NCBI GenBank assembly: GCA_009760885.1
Contig: CM019718.1
Location: 32,604,030-32,668,029, forward strand
Length of the DNA stretch: 64,000 nt
Direction of reading: 5' to 3'
DNA from: Achatina immaculata
Lineage: Eukaryota; Mollusca; Gastropoda; Stylommatophora; Achatinidae
The notes beneath the pieces were generated by a model that saw only the letters and a program-made list of their open reading frames with translations, made no database searches and had not been told where the DNA came from. Below are positions 23,341 through 34,442 of the stretch, piece after piece. The first letter of the stretch is position 1. Each line of letters begins with the position of its first letter. Made by a program: the position numbers and the translations under genes.

Positions 23341-23505
23341 TCATCATGATCATGTGCCGTTTAAGTAGGAGAGATTTTGTCTGCTAGTGATCTCCAGTTC
23401 ATGTATCTCTTGCTTTCACAGTGCACCTGGCCATGCAGATTTCTGTCCATTTCTTGATGACGTCTGTCTTGAAGTGGCAGTGCGCAGTTTGTATGACAAA
23501 CCTGG
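23341..23505 (-). pseudogene. LINE 3' end fragment
   Basis: Minus reading HGQVHCESKRYMNWRSLADK followed by stop and CATGATCATGATGA. This C-terminal W.SL.D pattern and ATG-rich tail are those of the RTE-like families here. Confidence 0.55.
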
Positions 23506-23507
23506 AA

Positions 23508-23640
23508 GGAGACAAAGTACTTTAGACGCGAGAGAAAGAAAACAGCAAGAGAAATACTGGGACTCGAACCAGGGACTACAGTAGGGCGAGCAACCACCTA
23601 GCCAGGAGAGGACAACGCACTATCAACTCGGCCAACTTGT
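23508..23640 (-). mobile_element. tRNA-derived SINE, family S1 (copy 1)
   Basis: On the minus strand the A-box-like TTGGCCGAGTTGATAG (23621-23637) is followed by a B box GGTTCGAGTC (23561-23570) and then a TTTCTCTTG-containing tRNA-unrelated body. The copy abuts the second 22 bp array. Confidence 0.75.
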
Positions 23641-23667
23641 ACTCCATGCCCCAGGCTTGTCTTGCAG

Positions 23668-24190
23668 TAATGTATCACATTACTGTCCTCTATCACTTTA
23701 CTGTCAGTGATTTTTTTCTTTACTGCTCTCTTTCAGTTTATACTGGCCTCTGTCACTTTATTGCGTTCTATCACTTTACTGTCCTCTATCATTTTATTGT
23801 GTTCTGTTACTCTTCTGTGCTCTATCACTTTTCTGTGCTCTATCACTTTATTGTGCTCTATCACTTTATTCTGTTCTATCACTTTACTGTCCTCTATCAT
23901 TTTATTGTGTTCTGTTACTCTTCTGTGCTCTGTCACTTGTCTGTCCTCTAATATTTTATTGTATTCTGTCACTCTTCTGTGCTCTATCAATTTATTGTGC
24001 TCTATCACTTTATTGTGTTCTATCACTTTACTGTCCTCTATCATTTTATTGTGTTCTGTCACTCTTCTGTGCTCTGTCACTTTTCTGTGCTCTATCACTT
24101 TTCTGTGCTCTCACTTTTTTGTGTTCTGTCACTTTTCTGTGCTCTATCATTTCATTGTGTTCTGTCACTTTTCTGTGCTCTATCATTTCA
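23668..24190. repeat. 22 bp satellite, array 2, about 23 copies
   Basis: Same unit family as 22246-22937 but more diverged (CTGTCCTCTATCACTTTA, TGTGTTCTGTCACTCTTC). It is separated from array 1 by about 730 bp holding a LINE end and a SINE. Confidence 0.95.
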
Positions 24191-24635
24191 TCTCCTTTTC
24201 TTTGCTTTTTTGTGTGTAATTGGTTATAAAAGGGAGGGGGGAATGTAATTTTTCTAGCGAGGTAGGCACTGACAGAAAACTGAAATAGATAAACAGAAAA
24301 TCATCATCATCATCATGAGTGCTGGATGTAAACTTTCTTGGTCGCGACTGCTCCATCCATGCCAAAAGTTGCTGTGTATCGCAGATGCACTTTTATACGA
24401 GATATTTCGAGATGTTGCGAGATTTTGTAACAAGACTTCAAAAATAGAGCGATTAAAGGAAGCAAAAATAAATTTAAACAGGGGAGAAAAAAATTGGCGC
24501 CTTCATAGAGGACACATCGTCATCATCATGTGCCATCTCCTGGTGAAATGTTAGTTCAGTCAACCACAAGTGCACTTGGCGGTAGTGACCACCAAACCGC
24601 CTCAAACATCGCCCCCCCCCCCTCCGAACCACCAC
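24191..24635. other. no gene; two CAT microsatellites
   Basis: (ATC)n runs at 24300-24316 and 24517-24530. The second is followed by ATGTGCC, the reversed 3'-tail motif of LINE fragments here. No attached LINE coding was confirmed. Confidence 0.4.
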
Positions 24636-24795
24636 ACACCTTACTCCCTACATAAAACACACCTTACTCCCTACATAAAACACACCTTACTCTCTACATA
24701 AAACACACCTTACTCTCTACATAAAACACACCTTACTCCCTACATAAAACACACCTTACTCCCTACATAAAACACACCTTACTCCTTACATAAAA
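24636..24795. repeat. 23 bp minisatellite, about 7 copies
   Basis: Units ACACACCTTACTCCCTACAT with period 23 bp. Confidence 0.95.
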
Positions 24796-25604
24796 AATTG
24801 CTAGTGAAGTCCTCCAATGTCCTGAAGACAGGAGTCAATGTCAGTAATGACATGGTCGATCCTTGAGAAGATTGTTCCCACCCCAAAGATCTAACCTCCG
24901 GATCCTTTTCTCAGTAGACAAACACATCAGCCGCTCAGCCACCAAGACCTACCAACCAGGAAGTTAATTTTTAAGTTATGAAAAAAAAAATGTAAAGACC
25001 GTTCAACAGTCGCAGACTGCGTTACTCGACGCAGGATATTTACCTCAGCTATACGGATGCTCCTCGACTTACGATATTTCGACTTATGATATTTTGACTT
25101 TACGATGGTGCGATAGCGCTGCACATTCAGTAGTCTTCGTTTATTGATAGGGCAAACTTGTATTATTTACTTTTCAGTTAGTGGTAGTTACTTAGGTATA
25201 GTAACTATGTTTTTATGTATTTATTCATTGACAGTATCTATTTATCATATCATATTCGAATTACGATATTTTCAGCTCACGGAATGTAATCTCAAGGTAA
25301 TTCGAGGAGCATCTGTAGTAAGATTATATAAAATGACAGGAATAGAACAATTTCTAATTCAGTATTAGATTTTAAAGGTTTAACTGAAAAGTTGACATCT
25401 CTTAGAGCCGTGGTTTCTCAAAGATCCAGGTCTCCGTCCAATATTTTTAGCCCCGGCTGGTCCTGAATCATTCCTTAGTTATTAAATTATTTTCCAGAAA
25501 TTATTTTTATAATTATACCTCTTTTTCATCATTATACGTTATTTTACACTGGTAGTTGCATTTATTGAAACGTATACATTTGCCTTGGAAAAATTCTTCC
25601 TTTA
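24796..25604. other. no gene recognised
   Basis: AT-rich with scattered ACGATATT/TTATGATATT motifs around 25070-25270. No coding signature. Confidence 0.45.
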
Positions 25605-26338
25605 GATTTGAAGTTTCTACCTTTAGACTAGGGGTTTCTCTCTTTAGATTTGAAGTTTCTCGGTTTAGATTTGAAGTTTCTCTCTTTAGATTTGAAGTTT
25701 CTCTCTTTAGATTTGAAGTTTCTCGGTTTAGATTTGAAGTTTCTCTCTTTAGATTTGAAGTTTCTCTCTTTAGATTTGAAGTTTCTCTCTGTAGATTTGA
25801 AGTTTCTCTTTAGATTTGAAGTTTCTCTCTTTAGATTTGAAGTTTCTCTCTTTAGATTTGAAGTTTCTCTTTAGATTTGAAGTTTCTCTCTTTAGATTTG
25901 AAGTTTCTCCCTTTAGATTTGAAGTTTCTCTCTTTAGATTTGAAGTTTTTCTTTAGATTTGAAGTTTCTCTCTTTAGATTTGAAGTTTCTCCCTTTAGAT
26001 TTGAAGTTTCTCTCTTTAGATTTGAAGTTTCTCTCTTTAGATTTGAAGTTTCTCTTTAGATTTGAAGTTTCTCTCTTTAGATTTGAAGTTTCTCCCTTTA
26101 GATTTGAAGTTTCTCTCTTTAGATTTGAAGTTTCTCTCTTTAGATTTGAAGTTTCTCTCTTTAGATTTGAAGTTTCTCTCTTTAGATTTGAAGTTTCTCT
26201 CTTTAGATTTGAAGTTTCTCTCTTTAGATTTGAAGTTTCTCTCTTTAGATTTGAAGTTTCTCTCTTTAGATTTGAAGTTTCTCTCTTTAGATTTGAAGTT
26301 TCTCTCTTTAGATTTGAAGTTTCTCTCTTCAGACTTGA
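25605..26338. repeat. 21 bp minisatellite, about 35 copies
   Basis: Units TCTCTCTTTAGATTTGAAGT (21 bp, with some 18 bp units). The 7-codon periodicity gives open frames on both strands. The 18 bp units keep frame, and no start context or flanking coding supports a protein. Confidence 0.97.
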
Positions 26339-26395
26339 AATTCCCTTCCCCACCCCGGGGAGCCATCTTCCTCTATGCCGAGAAACGAAGAATAC

Positions 26396-26958
26396 GTCCC
26401 ACATAGAAAATAAGAAATCAGCTCACAATGTCCCACACAGAAAATAAGAAATCAGCCCACACTGTCCCACACAGAAAATAAGAAAACAGCTCACAATGTC
26501 CCACATAGAAAATAAGAAATCAGCTCACAATGTCCCACATAGAAAATAAGAAATCAGCTCATAATGTCCCACATAGAAAATAAGAAAACAGCTCACAATG
26601 TCCCACATAGAAAAAAAGAAATCAGCTCACAATGTCCCACATAGAAAATAAGAAATCAGCTCACAATGTCCCACATAGAAAATAAGAAATCAGCTCACAA
26701 TGTCCCACACAGAAAATAAGAAATCAGCCCACACTGTCCCACACAGAAAATAAGAAATCAGCTCACAATGTCCCACATAGAAAATAAGAAAACAGCTCAC
26801 AATGTCCCACACAGAAAATAAGAAATCAGCTCACAATGTCCCACATAGAAAATAAGAAAACAGCTCACAACGTCCCACATAGAAAATAAGAAATCAGCTC
26901 ACAATGTCCCACATAGAAAATAAGAAAACAGCTCACAATGTCCCACATAGAAAAAAAA
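26396..26958. repeat. 34 bp minisatellite, about 16 copies
   Basis: Units TCCCACATAGAAAATAAGAA with period 34 bp. It starts about 55 bp after the 21 bp array ends. Confidence 0.97.
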
Positions 26959-27719
26959 AAACAGCGCTCAATGAAAAAAGTACCGACTAGCACGCAAAAA
27001 TGGGGGGAGGGGGGAGGGGGTGAGTACTCGTTAATGAAAACGGATATTTCACCCAGAAAATGACAAAACGCCACATAAAGTATACGATACCGTCACCTTT
27101 TAGCCCAGCCTATCCAAAATCTTTTCAATTAGCAGGGAAAAACACAAGTCGGAAAAGCTAACGCACCAAAGAGAATGTTTACAAAGACGAAACTTGCTTC
27201 CTTTTTAAAATTATTTATATAAAGTGCACCGAACCTGACACTGTACCCTGAGCACCCAACACATTTTGACACTGTTTCTGTTGGGTGGTATCGATTTCGC
27301 GAATCCAGTGTAATCCTCAGCATAGATTATCTGCACGTATCCGGTTGTTTGTCTGTCCTCAGGCTATTACTACCAGGTGAACTGCAGGCTGACCTCGGTG
27401 ACCTTTATCAACTTTTTTTTTTTCTCTTAAGAGTTTCAGGACTACTTTGTCCTTTCTTTTACTTATCAGCTCTACACAGATACACGGTCTACTCCAGAGT
27501 CAACACCAGCCAAGACCCCGCCAGCCATTCGTGGCAGCTCTTTCACAGAAACAAGCAGTCAAAACAACCTGTCGAGAGACTAGACAAGGTCTGCCTAACT
27601 CGCCGACAAGTCTGATATAGCTTTGTCTGGTTGGGTTCGCCTGTTACCGTAAGCGGTACGCCCAGTCGTCTCAGTCAAACCCACTGTCTTGTGGGTGCCT
27701 CGGAGAGTCAAGATAACAG
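26959..27719. other. no gene recognised
   Basis: G-rich patch at 27000-27020 and a T run at 27412. Short open frames without recognisable family. Confidence 0.45.
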
Positions 27720-28045
27720 GAGTAAAACCCGAAAAAAAATTTATAGGATTAGACCTCGAAAAAATCGTAGACAAAACGCTTTAGTGAGATGTGAGAGACA
27801 GAAAAATCACAAGAGAATTACCTGAGATTCGAACCACGGACTTGGGTAGGATGAGCAACCGTCTAGTCACGAGAGAACAGTGTACTAACGAACTGTGCTA
27901 ACTAGCACCTCCAAAAAAAGTTGTTTTGCAAGCATAGTATTTTTAGTAACTGTTCGGTAGACACGAAGGATCGTGATACTCTGAAAGAAACGAGGCCATG
28001 ACACAGACATTCCGTAGTTTAGATTCAGTCTCTCTAGCAAGTACT
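27720..28045 (-). mobile_element. composite SINE S1 (copy 2)
   Basis: Minus strand from about 28045: a head (CTAGAGAGACTGAATCTAAA and onward, about 130 bp) ends in TTTTTTTGGAGGTGC. Then comes a tRNA-like part with an A-box region (TTAGCACAGTTCGTTAG) and B-box-like GGTTCGAATC (about 27833), and a 3' part ending in GAGGTCTAATCCTA. Head plus tRNA-like part recur together at 63330-63660. Confidence 0.7.
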
Positions 28046-28084
28046 AACTTTTCAGACAAACACACATATATGGTGCATGCTTGA

Positions 28085-28112
28085 ACAACAACAACAACAG
28101 CAACAACAACAA
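28085..28112. repeat. (AAC)n microsatellite
   Basis: ACAACAACAACAACAGCAAC run between two S1 SINE pieces. Confidence 0.9.
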
Positions 28113-28117
28113 CACTA

Positions 28118-28225
28118 GAGTCCGTTGTTCGAATACCAGATAATTCTCTTGTGATTTTTCTTTTAATCGCTTTTTTTTCGAGGTCTAATCCTACAAAACT
28201 GTGTTCTCTTACTTTACTTGTTACT
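28118..28225 (+). mobile_element. SINE S1 fragment (copy 3)
   Basis: Begins near the B-box-like GTTCGAATACC and continues with AATTCTCTTGTGATTTTTC and GAGGTCTAATCCTACAAAA, as in the 63.5 kb copy. The 5' half is absent. Confidence 0.7.
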
Positions 28226-28299
28226 TCTTTTGAGCTGAGAAAGGGAAACTACAACCTGGACAATGTACTTTTTGCCAAAACCGTTTCCCAGGCAACGTA

Positions 28300-28925
28300 C
28301 ACAGCTAACATCTGCTTACTCCAATAGCGTCTCTTTCTTCTCTCTGGCCAATGCCGTTCAAGCGTTTATCGTTACTGATTTTCACAACCATGTATCCTTT
28401 GCTATTTCCATAAATGGACAGTGCTTTGTGGCACTCTTTTAGCCCGTCAAGTATCTTGTTTCTTTGTCTTCCTCTGTCCCTTTGCCCCTCCAGTTTTCCT
28501 GCTGTCGCTAGATGTTCCAGTTTGCCTCTTCTTAAAACATGTCCTACAAATCTGGACTGTCCTGCTCTGAATTTTGCCATTTCTCTTTTTGCCCAGCCTC
28601 ATTTAGAACCTCTTCATTTGTTTTCTTGGCTGTCCGTGGTATTCTGAAGGGCAGAATGTAAGACGGGCCTGCGTGCCCAATTCTTTACCCTTTAAAAATA
28701 AAGATCATTCGGTCATTCATTTTCATTATTCTTCTTAGGAACCACAACTCCGCAGCTCCTAGCAGATTCTGACTGCTCTTGGTTACTGTTCATGTTTCGC
28801 ATCCATTTAACAGTACGCGGTCAGCGCAGCTCTGAATACCTCTCTTTTTGGTAATCATCGGCAGATCTTTCCTCCATAGCATGGTTTTCATAAATGCTGA
28901 CTTAGCCTGGGCTATTCTGTTCCTT
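28300..28925 (-). pseudogene. LINE-C C-terminal fragment
   Basis: Minus reading from high to low coordinates: RIAQAKSAFMKTM, then an RIPRTAKKTNEEVLN segment, RFVGHVLRRGKLEHL and EGQRDRGRQRNKILDGLKE, ending KGYMVVKISNDKRLNGIGQR. These are the region after the reverse transcriptase and the GRxR..ilD motif of RTE-like LINEs. Frames change several times between 28580 and 28920. Confidence 0.8.
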
Positions 28926-29240
28926 ATTTCGGTTTCGCATCTTCTGTCTTGTGTTGTTCATTCATGGATTCACTTGCATGTCCCTTGCGAAACTTTGCCT
29001 CCCTAACAGCACTCCTGTAGGCCTCTCGTTTGTGAGCAATTTGGCCTGCTGCTGATGCATCCAATAGCAGATCATCAACGATGTCTTGCAGCCATCTTCG
29101 CCTTGATCTTCCTCTCTTTCTTGTTCCCATTATGTACCCCTCCAAGACGGTCTTCTCTAGACTATCATGACGTTTAATGTGTCCAAAATATTTAAGTTTT
29201 CTCTCCCTAATCCTCTTCATTAGCCAGCTTTCTTCAGTAT
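28926..29240 (-). pseudogene. LINE-B C-terminal fragment
   Basis: Minus reading KLKYFGHIKRHDSLEKTV, GYIMGTRKRGRSRRRWLQD and LLLDASAAGQIAHKREAY. It matches the end of the 18.8-19.25 kb fragment. It lies directly upstream, in transcription sense, of the LINE-C fragment, so two truncated elements are stacked. Confidence 0.8.
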
Positions 29241-30352
29241 AAAGTTATTGTGTTGTTACTGTTTCTAAATACTTGAATTTGTCCACTTGCTTTTAATCTG
29301 TGTGTACGTCTCGTCTTTTTGTGTACACACACTCAAGGCCATGAAGAAAGCCAGGACAGTAATTGTCATCGTCGTTGTCATCTGTCGTTGCTCTTATCAT
29401 GGCAGAATCAGACGGACAGAATACTGATAACATTAAAAACAGGAAGAAACGAGAAAGCAACAAGTGTTTATAAAAAGTATCCCACCCAGTCTGCCTTTAG
29501 ATACATAAGAATAGATGACGTCATCAGATTGTGTGTGTGTGTGTGTGGTGTGGTGTGGGGGAACAGTTCCATCGTACTGTATACGTTCGTGCGTTCAACA
29601 TTAAGCAGCCCGCGTACGTATGATCAATGCGGGCGCGCGCACACACAAATGAATCCTTGAACAGAGATCTTTAAATTGTTGTTAAAAAAAATTACAGTGC
29701 TTACTTCACAAGCGCAACTTTTCAAGTGTTTGTATCCACTGTAAGGATAAAGTGATAATCAACAAGGGCCCGTTGCCATGGACAACAAGTGAGGTGGGTG
29801 GGGGGGGGGGGAATGTGGACCTACGGCTTGGCAAGCGAGAAACACAAGACAGGAAGTTTGTGAGAAACATGGCGGGCCATCCCGAGAAGCCAGGGAAAAG
29901 CATGGCAGAAAAAAAAAGTGATTAAAACATTAGAAATATGGCAGCTCTACACACACAGGACGGCCAGTACAAACAGCGACTACAGATCAAGGGACGCGAT
30001 CATTGAAAAATCTACGAAAAGACTTGACTCGCTCTCGAGTTTTTTCCCATACATAGTTACGTCTCTTGATTTGCAGTTACATTTTTTGTTGTTTAGCTCA
30101 TTCTCGTAGAGCGCTCTACTTCCATCACAAGAACAACTAAGTAGGCGGTGCCAGAACAGCAGCTTGAGGGACGATGATACCCTTTGTGGTGGAGCTTACA
30201 AAGAAGATCCGAAGGCTCAGCTACCGCATATCAACGCTTACGTTCTGTAGACAGGCTTAAACAGCGGTTCCCAGCTTTTCTTGAGTGCGACACTAGAAAT
30301 GACACGTGACTCGCCAGCTTATGTTGGGAACTGCTGGGCTGACACAAAGTCA
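29241..30352. other. no gene recognised
   Basis: Contains (GT)n at 29530-29548 and G runs at 29793-29812. No domains. An exon cannot be excluded but none is supported. Confidence 0.45.
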
Positions 30353-31081
30353 AGACGGGATTTCCTCTTCTTCGTCGTTGGCTAAGACATGGACACCGGT
30401 CTCTCTCACAGATACTGCAGCTCGTCTCAGGTTTTTAGCATTAGCGTGGAGCTTCTGTTGAAAAAAGGGGGGGGGGGGTGCGGGGGGGGGGGTGTCTGGC
30501 CAGGTCCTTTTCCTGAGTGGGTGGTGTCGCTGGCAAGTCTGGAGGATGTGAAGTGGGCTGTGTCGCTGGCAAGTCTGGAGGATGTGGAGTGGGCTGTGTC
30601 GCTGGCAAGTCTGGAGGATGTGGAGTGGGCTGTGTCGCTGGCAAGTCTGGAGGATGTGGAGTGGGCTGTGTCGCTGGCAAGTCTGGAGGATGTGGAGTGG
30701 GCTGTGTCGCTGGCAAGTCTGCAGGATGTGGTGTCTGCTGCTCATTGCCGCAGGCGCATAGGTCTGTTGTGCCTCTTCTCAGCTTCTGGTATAAAGGGTG
30801 TCTCAGCCTTTAGTGTCCTGTTCTCAGTTGGAAGATTATCACTTGGTCATTTCTTGAGAGTTTATAGTACTAGTCATCTGTTTCTCCTGCCAGGTGGTGT
30901 TTCGTCCATTTATGTTTTTTTTTTCTCCTTTGTTCATAAGCTGAACTTCTACTGATCTGTAGCATTCTTCCTCTCACCTTTGCCAGCCTGTCTGCTTCTT
31001 CATTCCTGTGGATGTTATTGTGGGCAGGTGTCCGTTGCATGACCTCTTCATTGTTTTGACCAGTGCTGGTCTCTTGCCCTG
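30353..31081 (-). pseudogene. I-clade LINE fragment (RNase H end to C-terminus)
   Basis: Minus reading from 31081 down: an RNase H end (RTPAHNNIHRNEEADRLAK), a segment around 30850 equivalent to the NRKEQVTIFRLRTGH region of the 42 kb copy, a cysteine motif around CACGNEQQTPHILQTC, then KLHANAKNLRRAAVSVRETG and an acidic GAA-coded tail (30357-30372). It is collinear with the LINE at 40.6-42.3 kb. The HILQTC part is expanded into the 36 bp array (30525-30732). 5' truncated, next to a MITE. Confidence 0.8.
30525..30732. repeat. 36 bp array inside LINE coding sequence, 6 copies
   Basis: Units TGTCGCTGGCAAGTCTGGAG with period 36 bp. On the minus strand each unit encodes a 12-residue LHILQTCQRHSP-type repeat. 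HILQ(N)C is the conserved C-terminal motif of the I-clade LINE (HILQNC at about 42140, HLLQDC at about 61695), so the array is an in-frame expansion of LINE coding DNA. Confidence 0.93.
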
Positions 31082-31765
31082 TTAGCTCTTTCCGCGCCTA
31101 TTGGCAAAATTTTACCACTTCCGGTTTGTCCGTCGAGTGCCGGTTGGTAAAATTTTACCTCTTGTTTCGTGTCTAAAAAGACGGTGTAATTTTTTAAAAT
31201 TGCACACGTTGTATTTGCGCATGCCCGGTGAACTTTCATAGTTCCGTCCGAAGCGTGCCTAACAACTGAGTGAAAATGGGTCTTTCTTTGGAGAAATTTC
31301 AATATTTTGTGTGATTTCTGAGGCATGCAGACAAGCCCTACAACCAGACCTGTATTCGTGAATGTGCTAAAAGTAGATTCTGACCTATAAAACAGACCGA
31401 AGAAGTAGTTAGAAGGTTATTTCAGACATTACTGTGCTAAGTTTGCTACATACTATCACATGGCAAGATCAGATGAAGCTACATTTCGATCTAGACATCG
31501 CCGATGGTAGATCTAGATCTATCCGATGGTATACATGACACAATTATCAGCTTAAATCATCACACTACTACTTTTTCCTTAAAAAAAACAAACTCTTCAT
31601 TCTTACATTTACAGCTATTTTGATGCATAATACATACACTTTTATCGTGGAAATACTGTGGTATTTCAATTTTACAACTATACCCCACATACAGATCAAG
31701 ACCCGCGATTTTAATTTGGCACAAATGGAAGGTCCGTGTTTTTTTCTGCGGCACGGAAAGATATC
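31082..31765. mobile_element. piggyBac-type MITE (copy 1, decayed ends)
   Basis: Begins TTAGCTCTTTCCGCG and ends CGGAAAGATAT. It is alignable along its whole length with the MITE at 61718-62414, whose ends are TTAACTCTTTCC and GGAAAGAGTTAA. Shared internal blocks include AAGTAGTTAGAAGGTTATTT and ATTTTACAACTA. No transposase of its own. Confidence 0.7.
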
Positions 31766-32480
31766 CCGACGCCGCCATCTTGCTAGAATCTGCTAGAAAA
31801 ACCAGACACTTATGCAAGGGAAGTAATCGATGAATACTTACTTGGACAAAGAATGACATTTTCCTCCCTTGGTTCTACTCTATCCAGAACGCCTGCTGTG
31901 AGCGTTTACACCAGAACTCAATTATCATAGATAATTCACCATCGGGGTACAATGTACTTATTTGTTTATAGAAATTAAACAAGTATATTTTAACTTCCCT
32001 ATACAAATAACTGACAGCAGCATTACTGGCTGTGCCAGAATGTTCACTGATGGTCAAGACCCTGTCATACCTTTCTGTTAGTGATACAACAACCTGGTCA
32101 AACATGACCCCCTTGGTGGTGAAACTGCAGAAAAGCAATGTACCTTTCCCTGTTTCTTAATCTAGACTCGTAAGCCAGGTCTGTAACCATTCTTTACTTC
32201 ACATGACACTGGTCCAGATAGCTCCCACCTTTTTCTGAGGTGAAGTGGGGGTCGCCCGGGGGAACAGTTTTGCACCTCCTTATAAAACTCCTTTCTGAGG
32301 CTCTTCTACAGATCTTCACAGGATCATCCTCTAACAATATTCCACAAGGTGACAGCACAAGGACAACATACAGATAACTGACAGATGTAAGAACAGGAAG
32401 TAAGAAATGTGAACATGAGAAACATTTTAAAACTTTTTTCAATCGGAATTTTAAAACAAAAAACCAAATCGTACGTACTC
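31766..32480 (-). other. unrecognised minus-strand open frames
   Basis: Two neighbouring minus-strand frames of 80-90 codons (31875-32138 and 32194-32442) lie between the MITE and a cysteine-rich frame. I recognise no family. They could be decayed transposon coding or unrecognised exons. Confidence 0.25.
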
Positions 32481-32482
32481 AG

Positions 32483-32674
32483 CTAAAAAAAATATATATT
32501 TATATCCTCGTATATTTCCTGCAGCCACAAACATTTCAGCCAACAATGATCACATATCACATTTGAATATTCTTGTAAAACAAACTTATTACACTTATGA
32601 CACCAAGATTCACATTTTTTGCTCTGTTGTATCTGTACATCTCCTTGGCATCTGAGACCTGCACAACAGAGCAT
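32483..32674 (-). pseudogene. possible piggyBac transposase cysteine-rich C-terminus
   Basis: The 63-codon minus frame contains KCESWCHKCNKF followed by NVICDHCW. CxxC and CxxC are spaced as in piggyBac C-terminal PHD-like domains, but the usual middle Cys and His read Leu and Tyr. No catalytic DDD region was found upstream. A TTAA-type MITE nearby makes the assignment plausible. It could also be an unrelated zinc-ribbon fragment. Confidence 0.35.
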
Positions 32675-32744
32675 GTAGATTAGAAAGTGATCATTCTTTC
32701 TCTAGTTCCTATATTTGGGACTGGCCCAAAACTGAAATGCTGGC

Positions 32745-33025
32745 ACGAGGGTTGGCGAATCACAGATGTCTCATTTTTCCATTTTTAGCCTGGCTAATAA
32801 GGTAGGGATTGCTATCCTCCCCATGGCAGTGGAGCCTGCTAGAGAAGCATTCCACCCCCCCTACTTGCTTTAGTCCCACTCAAAGACTGAATAAATACCT
32901 GCACAACCCGCCCCCAAAAGCTGACAAGCTGCCATGTCTCAACAGCTCTGCCGCACCAGCTACAAAGAACACTAGCTTGCAGTTCTTGTTGGACAGAAGA
33001 AGAAGAAGAAGAAAGAGGAGTCTCC
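32745..33025 (+). mobile_element. family D short element (copy 4)
   Basis: Plus-sense: GGGTTGGCGAATCACAG, CCCATGGCAGTGGAGCCTGC, CAGCTACAAAGAACACTAGC, ending in a (GAA)n tail (33000-33022). The tail fixes the 3' end of the family. Confidence 0.8.
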
Positions 33026-33184
33026 ATATTTATTCCTACAAGTGACTGTCTTTCTGTTTACAGTCTTACAAGTGAAGATGTTCTCATGCTGTGAAAGCAT
33101 TCACCACAGACATCACCCATGCTATAGAACATCACCACAGTCCAGGCTCTGATTATGTTTATCAAGATTCTCGCCCTCTCCTTC

Positions 33185-33425
33185 AGGTTTTGAATAACGG
33201 CTGGTTAAGACCCTATCCCACCCAGTTGCTCCAAGTATAAGCTAATACACTTTTTCTTATTGGATTGTTGTGTGGTGTACTGTGCCAAGAAATATGAGTC
33301 TTAGGTCTATTCTGGGTCTTACAGCAAGCCACCATTCCTTCCCCTGTGCTTCAACATCATCATCATCACATCAGCTGCAAAGAACAAAATCTCAGTTACA
33401 TGTGGATTGGTACAACTTCAAAGTC
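33185..33425 (+). mobile_element. family D short element (copy 5, degraded)
   Basis: GGTTAAGACCCTATCCCACC and CATCAGCTGCAAAGAACAAA flank an altered middle. It lies downstream of the AP5M1 stop codon, so it may be part of the 3' UTR. Confidence 0.55.
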
Positions 33426-33482
33426 CTTCTCCATGTGGCTCTGTGAAAACTAAAGACTGTTCATATGAGATCTGTCTTGTCT

Positions 33483-33488
33483 TTTATT
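33483..33488 (-). terminator. candidate AP5M1 polyadenylation signal
   Basis: AATAAA on the minus strand, about 90 bp downstream of the AP5M1 stop codon. No transcript evidence is available here. Confidence 0.35.
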
Positions 33489-33574
33489 CTCCTCTGGAGG
33501 TCAGCTCACTCATTGCTTTGGTCATCTATTCTCTCATCAGTCATCAACATGTATAAAATGGCAATGTTTTCACT

Positions 33575-33657
33575 TCACATGTTCTCTGGTGCTGTGGTTG
33601 TCAAAGCTTCTCCGGTGGAATTCCAGATCTTGTAGTCCACAGAGGAATACTCACGGG
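33575..33657 (-). CDS. AP5M1: AP5M1 exon 10 (last coding exon)
   Basis: Acceptor CTCACTTTTCAG precedes 33657. The exon enters in phase 1 (codon ACC split A|CC) and reads REYSSVDYKIWNSTGEALTT to a TGA at 33575-33577. DYKIWNS matches the conserved C-terminal DYYIWNS-type motif of AP-5 mu. Phase agrees with exon 9. Confidence 0.88.
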
Positions 33658-33699
33658 CTGAAAAGTGAGAAAATAAAAACAGATTCTCATCAGTTTCTT

Positions 33700-34045
33700 G
33701 CTGACAAGCTGACCAGTAGTCACATGTAAAACCACACAAGCTGACCAGTAGTTACATGTAAAACCACACAAGCTGACCAGTATTTACATGTAAAACCACA
33801 CAAGCTGACCAGTATTTACATGTAAAACCACACAAGCTGACCAGTATTTACATGTAAAACCACACAAGCTGACCAGTAGTTACATGTAAAACCACACAAG
33901 CTGACCAGTATTTACATGTAAAACTACACAAGCTGACCAGTAGTTACATGTTAAACTACACAAGCTGACTAGTAGTTACATGTTAAACCACACAATCTGA
34001 CCAGTAGTTACATGTCAAACTACACAAGCTGATCAGAATTTACAT
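33700..34045. repeat. 32 bp minisatellite, about 11 copies (AP5M1 intron)
   Basis: Units CACAAGCTGACCAGTAGTTA with period 32 bp (33741 to 33773). It starts about 45 bp inside the intron upstream of exon 10. Confidence 0.96.
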
Positions 34046-34442
34046 GTAACAATTATGAAAGCAAACTACTCCAGAGATGACATGCAGAGATAGAATGACA
34101 AACCAAAACTGGCCACAATCTTGTACTATTTAGTGCTGTCTGGGAAATGGTGAATGGACGACAGTGTTCTCAAGGGGATAGCAAACCCCATGTCCCAGAT
34201 CTGCTTTATGAAGTACAGCATAAGTCATTCTATGATTTCATGCCATTTTAGAAAAGAAATGATCTCCATCTTAGCTTCAGCTGCCATGAATAATGTAACA
34301 GAGAAATCTTACAATAATAATCATATAATCACAAACACATTTAATGATTATACTGATGAGCAAGAAGTGGCCAAAAAAAAAAAAATAAATTTAAAGAATG
34401 ACACCAAGAACATAACTAATAAAAGACAATACATGTAACAGT
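34046..34442. other. intronic sequence, nothing recognised
   Basis: AT-rich spacer between two arrays in the AP5M1 intron 9-10. Contains an A run at 34373-34385. Confidence 0.5.

Noticed and set aside
25556..26447. Heptad-like FRFEVSL / NFKSKER repeat proteins
   Set aside because: The 21 bp unit forces a 7-codon period on both strands. Nothing outside the array supports a gene.
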